Assembly (NCBI RefSeq): GCF_900101465.1
Contig: NZ_FMZM01000002.1
Location: 406,136-470,135, forward strand
Source of the DNA: Nocardioides lianchengensis
GTDB lineage: Bacteria > Actinomycetota > Actinomycetes > Propionibacteriales > Nocardioidaceae
Length of the DNA stretch: 64,000 nucleotides
Direction: 5' to 3'
Shown here one piece after another: positions 8,115 through 16,377 of the stretch. The first letter of the stretch is position 1; every line of letters begins with the position of its first letter. Both the position numbers and the translations under genes were made by a program. A model generated the notes under the pieces. That model did not search any database, was not told where the DNA came from, and saw nothing but the letters and a program-made list of their open reading frames with translations.

Positions 8115-8603
8115 TCAGGCGGTGATCGCCTTCACCGCGTCGACGAGGGCCGGGTCCTCGGGGACGACGCCCGGGCTGAAGCGGGCCACGACGGTGCCGT
8201 CGCCGGCGAGGAGGAACTTCTCGAAGTTCCAGGTCACGTCGCCGGCCTCGCCCTGCTCGTTCGGGGTGTCGACCAGGCCCTGGTAGATCGGGTGCCGGTC
8301 GTCGCCGTTGACCTCGATCTTCTCGGTCATCGGGAAGCTCACGCCGTACGTCGCGGAGCAGAACTCGGCGATCTCCTCCGCGCTGCCGGGCTCCTGGCCC
8401 AGGAACTGGTTGCACGGCAGACCGACCACGGTGAACCCGGCGCCGGCGTACTCCTCGTGGAGCTGCTCCAGGCCGGTGTACTGCGGGGTCAGGCCGCACT
8501 TGCTGGCCACGTTGACGAGCAGGGCGGGCTTGCCGCCGGTGATCTCGCCGAGGGTGGTGGCGGTGCCGTCGAGGCGCGCGATCGGGGCGTCGAGGATGCT
8601 CAT
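8115..8603 (-). CDS. Glutathione-peroxidase-family thiol peroxidase
   Basis: A 162-residue cytoplasmic peroxidase of the GPx fold, which reduces hydroperoxides. The catalytic tetrad is visible: Cys in NVASKCGLTPQY (cysteine, not selenocysteine), Gln in the FLGQEPG loop, Trp in TWNFEKFL and Asn next to it. The second conserved block GLPCNQFLGQ provides a probable resolving Cys. Bacterial enzymes of this type usually use thioredoxin or other thiols, and actinobacteria make mycothiol, not glutathione, so the reductant is inferred. The ATG at 8603 has TAGGGT seven bases upstream, and that promoter is divergent from the one serving the SNF2 gene 43 bases away. Confidence 0.95.
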   Translation of the reverse strand: MSILDAPIARLDGTATTLGEITGGKPALLVNVASKCGLTPQYTGLEQLHEEYAGAGFTVVGLPCNQFLGQEPGSAEEIAEFCSATYGVSFPMTEKIEVNGDDRHPIYQGLVDTPNEQGEAGDVTWNFEKFLLAGDGTVVARFSPGVVPEDPALVDAVKAITA

Positions 8604-8610
8604 GCTCCTG

Positions 8611-8639
8611 ACCCTAGTGTCGGACGCCCCGGCTAGCGT
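8611..8639. promoter_or_regulatory. Divergent leaderless-type promoters (TAGGGT minus, TAGCGT plus)
   Basis: On the minus strand TAGGGT (8616-8611) lies seven bases before the peroxidase ATG. On the plus strand TAGCGT (8634-8639) lies six bases before the helicase GTG at 8646. The two genes therefore start 42 bases apart with almost no untranslated leader. Confidence 0.5.
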
Positions 8640-8645
8640 CTGCGC

Positions 8646-11369
8646 GTGAGCTTCGTCCCGACCACCGGCCCGGCGACGTTCCGTCCCGCCGAGCCGCCGC
8701 GGGAGGGGACGGTGGAGTTCAGCGACGACCGGCGCTCGGTCGTGCTGCCCATCCGCGCGGCGCTGCCGATCCTCACCAAGGCGCAGGCGCGCGACGACAC
8801 CCACCCCAGCGTGGCCCTGCTGGCGGGGGCCGCGCTGCTCGGCCTGCGGCTGGTCGCCGCCGGCAAGCTGGAGCCCGCCCCGACGGCCGTCCCGAGCTGG
8901 CGGGTGGCGCCGCTGGACGCCGACGACCGCGAGCGGGTCAGCCTGCTGGCCGGCGGTCGCGGCGCGGTCGGGCTCGACCCGGCCGCCGCGTCGGCGCTGG
9001 TGCGCGACGTGCTCGCCGCCGTCGTGGACGCCGTCCCCCGCACCGCCCCCGGGCCGGCCACGCCCGAGCCGGCCCCCGACTTCCGGGCCCGCCTCCGGCG
9101 CCGCATCGAGCAGCACCGCGAGGAGCCGCCCGACCGCCGGCCGCAGCTGGTCGCGGTCTCGCTGCGGGTCGAGGCGGACGAGGAGGAGCTGGTCGGCGGC
9201 GCCGTACGCCTGGTGCTGCAGGTCCACGACGAGCAGGACCCGCTCCACGTCAGCGACGCGGCGGTGCTGTGGGCCGAGTCGGGACCGGACGCGAGCCACG
9301 GGTTCGGCGATCGGGCGCGCACCCACGCGACCATCGCGCTGCGCGCGGCGGCCGAGGCCTGGCCGGTGCTCGACCGGATGCTCGAGCTGCGGGTGCCCGA
9401 CCAGATCACCCTGGACGGGGCCGAGATCGCGAGCCTGCTCGAGGACGGGGTCGCCGCCCTGCGCGACCGCGGCGTCGACGTGCTCTGGCCGCGCTCGCTC
9501 GGCCGCGACCTGACCACCCGCGCCGTGCTCGACCGCGCGCCGTCGCCGTCGGACGGGCCCCGCGAGGAGCCGCTGCAGACCGGGCTCTTCGGCGCCGGCG
9601 AGATGTTCGCGTTCAACTGGCAGGTCGCGCTGCACGGCGACCCGCTGACCGACGAGGAGATGGAGCAGCTCGCGCAGTCGGCGTCCCCGCTGCTCAAGCT
9701 GCGCGGCAGCTGGACGGTCATCGACCCGGCCGTCGCGCGCCGCGCCCGCAAGCGGCTGCTGCGCCGGATCACCGCCGGCGAGGCGGTGGCCGCGACCCTC
9801 ACCGGCACCGCCCTGGTCCCGACCCCGGGCGGGGAGGCGGAGGCCACCGAGGTGATCGTCGGTGCCACCCTGCTGAAGGTCCGCGAGCGGCTGGCGGCGG
9901 CCGCCACCCGCGAGCCGGTCCCGGTGCCGGAGGCGCTGCGGGCCACGCTGCGCGACTACCAGCGCCAGGGCCTGACCTGGCTGGCCGAGATGACGGACCT
10001 CGGCCTCGGCGCCTGTCTCGCCGACGACATGGGGCTCGGCAAGACGATCACCCTGATCGCGCTGCACCTGCACCGGGTGGCCGAGGGCGCGACCGGACCG
10101 ACGCTGGTCGTCTGCCCGGCCAGCCTGCTCGGCAACTGGGAGGCCGAGATCGAGCGGTTCGCGCCCGGCACCGCCGTACGCCGCTTCCACGGCGGGCAGC
10201 GCTCGCTCGAGGGACTCAACGAGGCCGACCTGCTGAGCGGCGGCGGGCCGGGCTTCGTGCTGACGACGTACGGGACGATGCGGGTCTCGGCCGAGGAGCT
10301 GGCCGCGGTCCCGTGGGACCTGGTCGTCGCCGACGAGGCCCAGCACGTCAAGAACCCGCGCTCCTCGACCGCCCGCGCGCTGCGGGCCGTGCCGAGCGTG
10401 GGCCGGGTCGCCCTGACCGGCACCCCGGTCGAGAACGACCTGACCGAGCTCTGGGCCATCCTCGACTGGGCGACGCCGGGCCTGCTCGGCAGCCGCAACG
10501 CCTTCCGCAAGGTCTGGGCCGCGCCGATCGAGTCCGGGCTCGAGCCGACCAAGGCCAAGCAGTTCGCCGAGCTGGTCGGCCCGTTCCTGCTGCGCCGCCG
10601 CAAGTCCGACCCCGGCATCGCGCCGGAGCTGCCGCCCAAGACCGAGACCGACCACCCGCTGCGGCTGACCCGCGAGCAGACCGTCCTCTACGAGGCGTTC
10701 GTGCGCGACACCATGGAGCGGATCGAGCGGGCCGACGAGGACGCCCGGCGCGGCCTGGTGCTGATGCTGCTGACCGGCCTGAAGCAGATCTGCAACCACC
10801 CGGCCCACTTCCTGAAGCAGTCCGGAGCCGCGCGACTCGCGGGGCGCAGCGAGAAGCTCGACCTCCTCGACGAGCTGCTGGCGACCGCGCTCTCGGAGGA
10901 CGGCGCGGTGCTGGTCTTCACCCAGTACGTCGCGATGGGCCACCTGCTGGAGAGCCACCTGGCCCGCACCGGCGTCCCCCACCAGTTCCTGCACGGCGGC
11001 GTCCCGGTGCGGCAGCGCGACGCGATGGTGCGCGCCTTCCAGGCCGGCGAGACCCCGGTGTTCCTGCTGTCTCTGAAGGCCGGAGGCACCGGCCTCAACC
11101 TCACCCGCGCCGACCACGTCGTCCACCTCGACCGCTGGTGGAACCCGGCCGTCGAGGACCAGGCCACCGACCGGGCCTACCGGATCGGCCAGACCAAGCC
11201 GGTCCAGGTGCACCGGATGATCACCCGCGGCACGATCGAGGAGAAGGTCGCCGAGCTGCTGACCCGCAAGCGCGCGCTGGCCGACGCCGTGCTCGGGCGC
11301 GGCGAGGCGGCGCTGACCGAGCTGAGCAACGACGAGCTCCGCGACCTGGTCACGCTGCGGAGCACCTGA
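8646..11369 (+). CDS. SNF2/SWI2-family DEAD-box-like ATPase
   Basis: A 907-residue Snf2-type dsDNA translocase. The N-terminal half (about 1-430) is the poorly characterised region of bacterial SNF2 proteins. The ATPase core follows: RDYQRQGLTWL, DDMGLGKT (Walker A, about residue 460), VVADEAQ (Walker B, about 562), TGTPVENDL (motif III), then the C-terminal lobe with VFTQYV, LKAGGTGLNLT and DRWWNPAVEDQATDRAYRIGQ (motifs V and VI). All core motifs are intact. It is a full-length bacterial member, not a restriction or BREX subunit as far as context shows. Its stop overlaps the start of the SWIM gene (TGATG), a pairing common in actinobacteria. Role in DNA repair or transcription is inferred. 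Confidence 0.93.
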   Translation: MSFVPTTGPATFRPAEPPREGTVEFSDDRRSVVLPIRAALPILTKAQARDDTHPSVALLAGAALLGLRLVAAGKLEPAPTAVPSWRVAPLDADDRERVSLLAGGRGAVGLDPAAASALVRDVLAAVVDAVPRTAPGPATPEPAPDFRARLRRRIEQHREEPPDRRPQLVAVSLRVEADEEELVGGAVRLVLQVHDEQDPLHVSDAAVLWAESGPDASHGFGDRARTHATIALRAAAEAWPVLDRMLELRVPDQITLDGAEIASLLEDGVAALRDRGVDVLWPRSLGRDLTTRAVLDRAPSPSDGPREEPLQTGLFGAGEMFAFNWQVALHGDPLTDEEMEQLAQSASPLLKLRGSWTVIDPAVARRARKRLLRRITAGEAVAATLTGTALVPTPGGEAEATEVIVGATLLKVRERLAAAATREPVPVPEALRATLRDYQRQGLTWLAEMTDLGLGACLADDMGLGKTITLIALHLHRVAEGATGPTLVVCPASLLGNWEAEIERFAPGTAVRRFHGGQRSLEGLNEADLLSGGGPGFVLTTYGTMRVSAEELAAVPWDLVVADEAQHVKNPRSSTARALRAVPSVGRVALTGTPVENDLTELWAILDWATPGLLGSRNAFRKVWAAPIESGLEPTKAKQFAELVGPFLLRRRKSDPGIAPELPPKTETDHPLRLTREQTVLYEAFVRDTMERIERADEDARRGLVLMLLTGLKQICNHPAHFLKQSGAARLAGRSEKLDLLDELLATALSEDGAVLVFTQYVAMGHLLESHLARTGVPHQFLHGGVPVRQRDAMVRAFQAGETPVFLLSLKAGGTGLNLTRADHVVHLDRWWNPAVEDQATDRAYRIGQTKPVQVHRMITRGTIEEKVAELLTRKRALADAVLGRGEAALTELSNDELRDLVTLRST

Positions 11370-12040
11370 TGAGCAGGGTCGTCCACCCGCGCTTCGCCGT
11401 ACGACGGGGCGCGGCGCGCGCGACCACCTGGTGGGGCAAGGCCTGGGTGCGCGCGGTGGAGGAGGCGGCGTACGCCCAGGAGGACCTGGCCGGCGCGCGC
11501 CGGCTCGCGCGCAGTGGTCGCGTCGGGCAGGTCACCGTGGAGGAGGGCGGCTACTACGCGGCCGTCGAGGACGAGGACGGCGTCTTCACGGTGGCCGGCG
11601 TGCTGCCGGTGCTCGACGCCGACGGCCGCACCGCCCTGGTGGAGGTGGTCGCGGCGGAGGCGGGCCGGATCGCCGCGCTGATGTCCGGCGAGCTGCCCCA
11701 CCTGCTGGTCGAGCACGCCGACGAGGCCGGCGTCGAGCTGCTCCCGTACGGCGGGGAGCTCGGCTCGGCCTGCACCTGCGACGCCTGGGCCGACCCGTGC
11801 CGGCACGCGCTGGCCGTGCTCTACCAGCTGGCCTGGCTGGTCGAGGCCGATCCGTTCGTGCTGCTGCACCTGCGCGGCCTGGCCCGCGACGACCTGCTGG
11901 CCCGCCTGCACGAGCGGGAGCAGGCCGCCCCCGCCGCGCAGGACGCCGACTTGGAGTCCGCGCTCGACGCGGCGCTGCGCGCGGCCCGGCTGCTGGAGCT
12001 GATGGCCGACCCGGACAGCCGGCTCGACCACCTGCTGTGA
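11369..12040 (+). CDS. SWIM zinc-finger protein, partner of the SNF2 ATPase
   Basis: A 223-residue protein with a single SWIM motif, CTCDAWADPCRH (CxCx6CxH, about residues 134-145), which binds zinc and is thought to contact DNA or protein. The N-terminus begins HPRFAVRRGAARATTWWGKAW, and the W-W-G-x-x-W cluster is typical of actinobacterial SWIM proteins found beside SNF2 ATPases. The C-terminal helices are leucine- and arginine-rich. The start shares one base with the upstream stop, so translation is coupled and a physical partnership with the SNF2 protein is likely. It ends four bases before a convergent gene. Confidence 0.88.
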   Translation: MSRVVHPRFAVRRGAARATTWWGKAWVRAVEEAAYAQEDLAGARRLARSGRVGQVTVEEGGYYAAVEDEDGVFTVAGVLPVLDADGRTALVEVVAAEAGRIAALMSGELPHLLVEHADEAGVELLPYGGELGSACTCDAWADPCRHALAVLYQLAWLVEADPFVLLHLRGLARDDLLARLHEREQAAPAAQDADLESALDAALRAARLLELMADPDSRLDHLL

Positions 12041-12044
12041 CCGC

Positions 12045-12788
12045 TCAGCGGTAGTCGTAGAGCCGGCACCCGGTGGCCGTGATCCGGTTCCAGGTCGCGG
12101 CGTCGAGGATCCCGGTCTCGGGCAGTCGGGACTCCTGCTGGGCGGCGGAGATCCGGGCCGCCATCACCTCGCCGTACTTGCCGCGCACGCGGTTCCTCCC
12201 GGTCAGTCGCACCTCCGCGTCCGGGCGCAGCTCGGCGTCGATGGTGATGAGCATGTCCTGCAGCTCGCCGATCCAGACCTCGTTGCGGGGGGCGATCGCC
12301 GCTGGGGTGCGCTTCTGCAGGACCGGCGCCTCTGTCGCGGGGACCTCGCACAGGCACATCGCCCGCTCGTCGATGCCGTCGACCAGGAAGGTGACGTTGT
12401 CGCGCCGGTGGATCGGTTTCCTCAGCCGGTCCAGGCACAGGTCGGTGGCGTCACCGGACCGGTAGACCACCCAGTCGAAGGTGTCGTCGGTGGAGGACGG
12501 GGTCCAGCGGGTGGCGCACGAGCGGCTGGTCTCCAGGTAGCGGAGGTCCTCGTGCGGGGTGTTCACGACCTCGTTACGCAGCGCGGCGGCGTTGTCGCCG
12601 AAGCCGACGACCAGGACAGGTTCGCCGGTGCAGTCGAGGTCGATCTTCGGGATCCCGAGCCCGAGCGGGTCGGCGTACGACGTCGCACCGCCGTCCCCAC
12701 CGCCGTCGTCGCCGAACAGCGCCGCTGCCGCGCCCCCGCCGACCCCGAGGACGACCGCGAGGAGCAGGGCGACCAGTCGGGTCCGCAT
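12045..12788 (-). CDS. Exported protein with peptidoglycan-binding-like C-terminus
   Basis: A 247-residue protein with an N-terminal signal or anchor (RTRLVALLLAVVLGVGGG, residues about 2-28) followed by a Gly/Asp-rich linker. The central part has four or more cysteines (LDCTG, SRSCATR, DLCLDRL, AMCLCEVP), compatible with disulfides outside the cell. Near the C-terminus LPETGILDAATWNRIT resembles half of a PG_binding_1 repeat. The region ELQDMLITIDAELRPDAEV also looks like the start of such a repeat. I do not recognise the central domain. The ATG shares one base with the stop of the TetR gene upstream (TGATG), so the two form an operon. Confidence 0.8.
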   Translation of the reverse strand: MRTRLVALLLAVVLGVGGGAAAALFGDDGGGDGGATSYADPLGLGIPKIDLDCTGEPVLVVGFGDNAAALRNEVVNTPHEDLRYLETSRSCATRWTPSSTDDTFDWVVYRSGDATDLCLDRLRKPIHRRDNVTFLVDGIDERAMCLCEVPATEAPVLQKRTPAAIAPRNEVWIGELQDMLITIDAELRPDAEVRLTGRNRVRGKYGEVMAARISAAQQESRLPETGILDAATWNRITATGCRLYDYR

Positions 12789-13357
12789 CAGCGGACCCCG
12801 AGCGCGCCCAGCGCCATCCGCACCAGCAGCTCGTGCATCGGCTCGTCGGGCAGCAGCCGGCTGTGCGGGGTGGAGTTGATCAGCCCGAAGGCCGCGTGCG
12901 CCGTGGCTCGGGCCCGGTCGAGCCCGAGGTCGGGCGAGACCCGGCGCAGCTGCTCGGCCCAGAGGTCGACGTACGTGCGCTGGAGGGTGCGGACCTGCTC
13001 GCGGGCGTCGTCGGGCAGTGACTCCCAGTCGCGGTTGTGGACGACGATCAGCGCGCGGTGGTTCAGGGCGAAGTCGGTGTGCCACTCCACCAGCGCTCGT
13101 ACGGCGGTGGCCGGCGTCGCGGCGGCCGCGACCCGCTCCTGCCCGCCGGCGAGCAGCTCCTCGCTGATCGAGACCAGCATCGCCGCGAGCACGGCGTCCT
13201 TGGACGCGAAGTGCTTGTAGAGGGCCGGTCCGGAGATGCCGCAGGCCGCGCCGAGGTCGGCGACCGAGACGCCGTGGAAGCCGCGGGCGGCGAAGAGCTC
13301 GGCCGCGGTGGCGAGGATCTGCTCGCGCCGGGTGGGGGTCCCGGCGGCGCTCGTCAT
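12788..13357 (-). CDS. TetR/AcrR-family transcriptional regulator
   Basis: A 189-residue repressor-type protein. The N-terminal helix-turn-helix is clear: RREQILATAAELFAARGF, then VSVADLGAACGISGPALYKHF and ASKDAVLAAML, the standard TetR pattern. The C-terminal ligand domain is all-helical with WHTDFALNHRALIVVHNRDW (TetR_C type seen in fatty-acid and steroid regulators). It is followed directly by the exported protein gene and lies divergent from the GH26 gene, 41 bases away, so it may control either. TAACCT lies six bases before its ATG. No palindrome is obvious in the short shared gap. Confidence 0.93.
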   Translation of the reverse strand: MTSAAGTPTRREQILATAAELFAARGFHGVSVADLGAACGISGPALYKHFASKDAVLAAMLVSISEELLAGGQERVAAAATPATAVRALVEWHTDFALNHRALIVVHNRDWESLPDDAREQVRTLQRTYVDLWAEQLRRVSPDLGLDRARATAHAAFGLINSTPHSRLLPDEPMHELLVRMALGALGVR

Positions 13358-13398
13358 GGGGTCAGGTTATCGGCGCTGCCGGTGGATACCGTGCTCAC

Positions 13399-14748
13399 GT
13401 GCTCAGGATCGCGGTCGCGGTGCTGGTGGCCGCCGGGGTCCTCGCCCCGGTCCCGGCCGTCGGCGGTGAGCTGCAGCGCTTGCCGCGGTCGGCGGTGAGC
13501 CACCGGGTGGAGACCCCGAGCCCGCGGGTCGGTCAGCGGGTCGTCGTGACCGGCCGGGTCCGGCCCGCCGCCCGTCGTCCGGTGCTGCTCCAGCGCCTGG
13601 TCGGGAAGCGCTGGGTCCGGGTCGCGACCGACCGCACGGACCGCCGCGGCCGCTACCGTCTGGGCGTGACGCCCAGCGCCGCGGGCCTGCTCCGCCTCCG
13701 GGTCCGGGTGCCCGCCGCCCGGGGCCGTCGGGCCACCGGCTCGCCGGTGATCCGGGTCCGGGTCGGCGCGGTCGCCTGCCGCCGCGGACCCGGTCCGGTC
13801 GACGCGGCCGCGGACGCCGCCGCCGTCGCGCTGGTCCGCACCCTCGACGACTGGCGCTGCGCCGGCCGGACCGCCGTCGGTCAGCAGGTCAACATCAGCA
13901 ACGACGCCTGGGCGGACCTGCTCGACGTCGCCCCGGCCCGGTTCCGGGTGGTCGGGTTCGACCTCACCGAGCTGGCCGACGCCCTCGCGCTCGGCAAGGC
14001 CGAACGGCTCGACCGGCTGGTCGACCTGGCCCGGGCCGGCCACGTGCTCACGGCCTCCTGGCACGCGCGCAACCCGTGGACCGGCGGCGACTGGAACGAC
14101 CGGACCGACGCCGATCTCGGCGCGCTCCTCACCCGCCGGAGCGGCGGCGACACGGCGGCGTACGACGCCTTCTGGGCCACCTGGGACCAGCACCTCGGCA
14201 CCCTCGCCCAGCTGGGGGCGGCCGGCGTACCGGTCGTCGTCCGGCCGCTGCACGAGGCGGGCGGCGGCTGGTTCTGGTGGGGGCACCCCGACCCGGCCGA
14301 GTACCGCGCCCTCTTCGCCCGGCTCCAGCAGCGCGCCGCCGCGCGCGGCGTCCACAACCTGCTCTGGGCGTACGCCGCCGCGCCCCGGACCTGGAGCGGC
14401 GTGCACGACCCGGTCGCGCTGGTGCCCGCGCGGGTCGACCTCGGCGGCACCGACAGCTACGACGACACCGCCGACGGCCGTCCGGCGGTGCTCGACCTCT
14501 CCAGCTATGCCGCCGTGGCCGCCCGGGTGCCGCGGATGGCCCTGACCGAGGTGGGGCCGCAGCACAGCGATGGCTCGTGGGACCCGCGGGTGGTCGCCGA
14601 CACCCTGCGCCGGACCCGCACCCCGGCACTCTGGGCGATGTTCTGGTTCGACGACGCGCAGGGGAGGAAGGCGGTGCGCTCGCTGCAGGGCGGCCGGGCC
14701 TGGCTGGCCTCGTGCCCCGGCGGCCTCTGTCCTGGCGTGGTTGGTTAA
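13399..14748 (+). CDS. Secreted GH26-family glycoside hydrolase (beta-mannanase-like)
   Basis: A 449-residue exported protein. Residues 1-23 form a signal peptide (IAVAVLVAAGVLAPVPAVGG). Residues about 35-120 form a small beta domain (RVGQRVVVTGRVRP... RYRLGVTPS), a binding or spacer module. The rest is a GH26 barrel: TASWHARNPW, VRPLHEAGGGWFWWG (acid/base Glu), LLWAYAAAP, DLGGTDSYDD and MALTEVGP (nucleophile Glu), each matching conserved GH26 strands. GH26 enzymes cut beta-mannans or related glucans. The substrate here is inferred from the family alone. The start is GTG with TACCGT six bases upstream. Its stop lies inside a palindrome that precedes the leucine operon. Confidence 0.88.
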   Translation: MLRIAVAVLVAAGVLAPVPAVGGELQRLPRSAVSHRVETPSPRVGQRVVVTGRVRPAARRPVLLQRLVGKRWVRVATDRTDRRGRYRLGVTPSAAGLLRLRVRVPAARGRRATGSPVIRVRVGAVACRRGPGPVDAAADAAAVALVRTLDDWRCAGRTAVGQQVNISNDAWADLLDVAPARFRVVGFDLTELADALALGKAERLDRLVDLARAGHVLTASWHARNPWTGGDWNDRTDADLGALLTRRSGGDTAAYDAFWATWDQHLGTLAQLGAAGVPVVVRPLHEAGGGWFWWGHPDPAEYRALFARLQQRAAARGVHNLLWAYAAAPRTWSGVHDPVALVPARVDLGGTDSYDDTADGRPAVLDLSSYAAVAARVPRMALTEVGPQHSDGSWDPRVVADTLRRTRTPALWAMFWFDDAQGRKAVRSLQGGRAWLASCPGGLCPGVVG

Positions 14749-14761
14749 TGATCGCTAACCT
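14744..14761. promoter_or_regulatory. Imperfect palindrome GTTAATGATCGCTAAC with overlapping -10
   Basis: Twelve of sixteen positions of 14744-14759 are symmetric. The site is unusually AT-rich for this window and overlaps TAACCT (14756-14761), which lies six bases before the GTG at 14768. It looks like an operator over a leaderless promoter for the leucine operon. In mycobacteria the equivalent operon is controlled by a TetR repressor; identity of the regulator here is unknown. Confidence 0.45.
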
Positions 14762-14767
14762 GACCTC

Positions 14768-16288
14768 GTGGCGAACATGAGGGAGCTGGTCGAGGAGCTG
14801 CGCGAGCGGCTGGCGGTGGCCCGGCAGGGCGGCAGCGAGGCGGCCCGGACCAAGCACACCGACCGGGGCAAGCTGCTGGTGCGTGACCGGGTCGACCGGC
14901 TGCTCGATCCCGGCAGCCCGTTCCTGGAGCTCTCGCCGCTCGCCGCCTACGACATGTACGGCGGGGGCGTGGCCGCGGCGAGCATCGTGACCGGGATCGG
15001 CCGGGTGCACGGCCGCGAGGTGGTGGTGATCGCCAACGACGCGACCGTGAAGGGCGGCACCTACTATCCCCTGACGGTCAAGAAGCACCTGCGCGCCCAG
15101 GCGGTCGCCGCCGAGAACCACCTGCCGTGCATCGCGCTCGTCGACTCCGGCGGCGCGTTCCTGCCGATGCAGGACGAGGTCTTCCCCGACCGCGAGCACT
15201 TCGGCCGGATCTTCTTCAACCAGGCCCAGATGTCGGCCCGCGGCATCCCGCAGATCGCCTCGGTGATGGGCTCGTGCACCGCCGGCGGCGCCTACGTCCC
15301 GGCCATGTCCGACGAGACCGTGATCGTCCGCGACCAGGGCACGATCTTCCTCGGCGGCCCGCCGCTGGTGAAGGCCGCGACCGGCGAGGTGGTCACCGCC
15401 GAGGAGCTCGGCGGCGGCCTGGTGCACGCCACGAAGTCGGGCGTCGTGGACCACCTGGCCGACGACGACGCGCACGCGCTGGCCATCGTCCGCGGCATCG
15501 TCGACACCCTGCGCCCGACACCCGCGCCGCCCTGGGAGGTGCGCCCGGTCGAGGAGCCGCTGGAGGACCCGGCGTCGATCTACGACGTGGTGCCCGCCGA
15601 GGTGCGCACGCCGTACGACGTCCGCGAGGTGATCCGCCGCCTCGTCGACGGCTCGCGCTTCCAGGAGTTCAAGAAGCTGTACGGCGAGACGCTGGTGACC
15701 GGATTCGCGCACATCTGGGGCCACCCGGTCGGGATCGTCGCCAACAACGGGATCCTGTTCAGCGAGTCGGCGCTCAAGGGCGCGCACTTCATCGAGCTGT
15801 GCAACCAGCGCGGGATCCCGCTGGTCTTCCTGCAGAACATCTCCGGCTTCATGGTCGGCAGGGAGTACGAGAACGGCGGCATCGCCCGCGACGGCGCCAA
15901 GCTGGTCACCGCCGTCGCCTGCTCGGTCGTCCCCAAGCTCACCGTCGTGATCGGCGGCTCGTTCGGCGCCGGCAACTACGGCATGTGCGGGCGGGCCTAC
16001 GACCCACGGTTCCTCTGGACCTGGCCGAACGCCCGGATCTCGGTGATGGGCGGGGAGCAGGCCGCCTCGGTGCTGGCCACCGTCGCCGGGCGCCCCGACG
16101 ACGAGGAGTTCAAGGCCCCGATCCGGGAGCAGTACGAGACGCAGGGCTCGCCGTACTACGCGACCGCGCGGCTCTGGGACGACGGGATCATCGACCCCGC
16201 CGACACCCGCCGGGTGCTCGGCATGGGCCTCGCGGCCGCCGCACACGCGCCCGTGCCGGCCCCCTCCTACGGCGTCTTCAGGATGTAA
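14768..16288 (+). CDS. Methylcrotonyl-CoA carboxylase carboxyltransferase (beta) subunit
   Basis: A 506-residue carboxyltransferase of the acyl-CoA carboxylase family that moves carboxyl from biotin to 3-methylcrotonyl-CoA in leucine catabolism. The N-terminal crotonase-like domain has [31 protein letters not shown] and [17 protein letters not shown]. The C-terminal domain has [22 protein letters not shown] and [23 protein letters not shown]. The [14 protein letters not shown] and [13 protein letters not shown] blocks are typical of MCC beta and distinguish it from propionyl-CoA subunits. The start is GTG, with TAACCT six bases before it. The biotin-carboxylase gene follows after 89 bases and HMG-CoA lyase after that. 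Confidence 0.95.
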   Translation: MANMRELVEELRERLAVARQGGSEAARTKHTDRGKLLVRDRVDRLLDPGSPFLELSPLAAYDMYGGGVAAASIVTGIGRVHGREVVVIANDATVKGGTYYPLTVKKHLRAQAVAAENHLPCIALVDSGGAFLPMQDEVFPDREHFGRIFFNQAQMSARGIPQIASVMGSCTAGGAYVPAMSDETVIVRDQGTIFLGGPPLVKAATGEVVTAEELGGGLVHATKSGVVDHLADDDAHALAIVRGIVDTLRPTPAPPWEVRPVEEPLEDPASIYDVVPAEVRTPYDVREVIRRLVDGSRFQEFKKLYGETLVTGFAHIWGHPVGIVANNGILFSESALKGAHFIELCNQRGIPLVFLQNISGFMVGREYENGGIARDGAKLVTAVACSVVPKLTVVIGGSFGAGNYGMCGRAYDPRFLWTWPNARISVMGGEQAASVLATVAGRPDDEEFKAPIREQYETQGSPYYATARLWDDGIIDPADTRRVLGMGLAAAAHAPVPAPSYGVFRM

Positions 16289-16293
16289 GCCCA

Positions 16294-16348
16294 CCCCATG
16301 ACGTTCTTCACTCCCCCGCTTCGCTCCTCCGTGAACAACGCCACGGGG
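16294..16348. repeat. Imperfect inverted repeat in the carboxylase operon
   Basis: Arms 16294-16311 and 16331-16348 match at 15 of 18 positions around a 19-base pyrimidine-rich loop. It fills most of the gap between the beta and alpha subunit genes and could attenuate or stabilise the message. Confidence 0.5.
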
Positions 16349-16377
16349 ACCCCGACCCTGCCGCTGGAGGTGCTTTC

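Noticed and set aside
8646..12040. SNF2-SWIM pair as an antiviral system
   Set aside because: The pairing is widespread in core actinobacterial chromosomes and no nuclease, methylase or other defence gene is adjacent.
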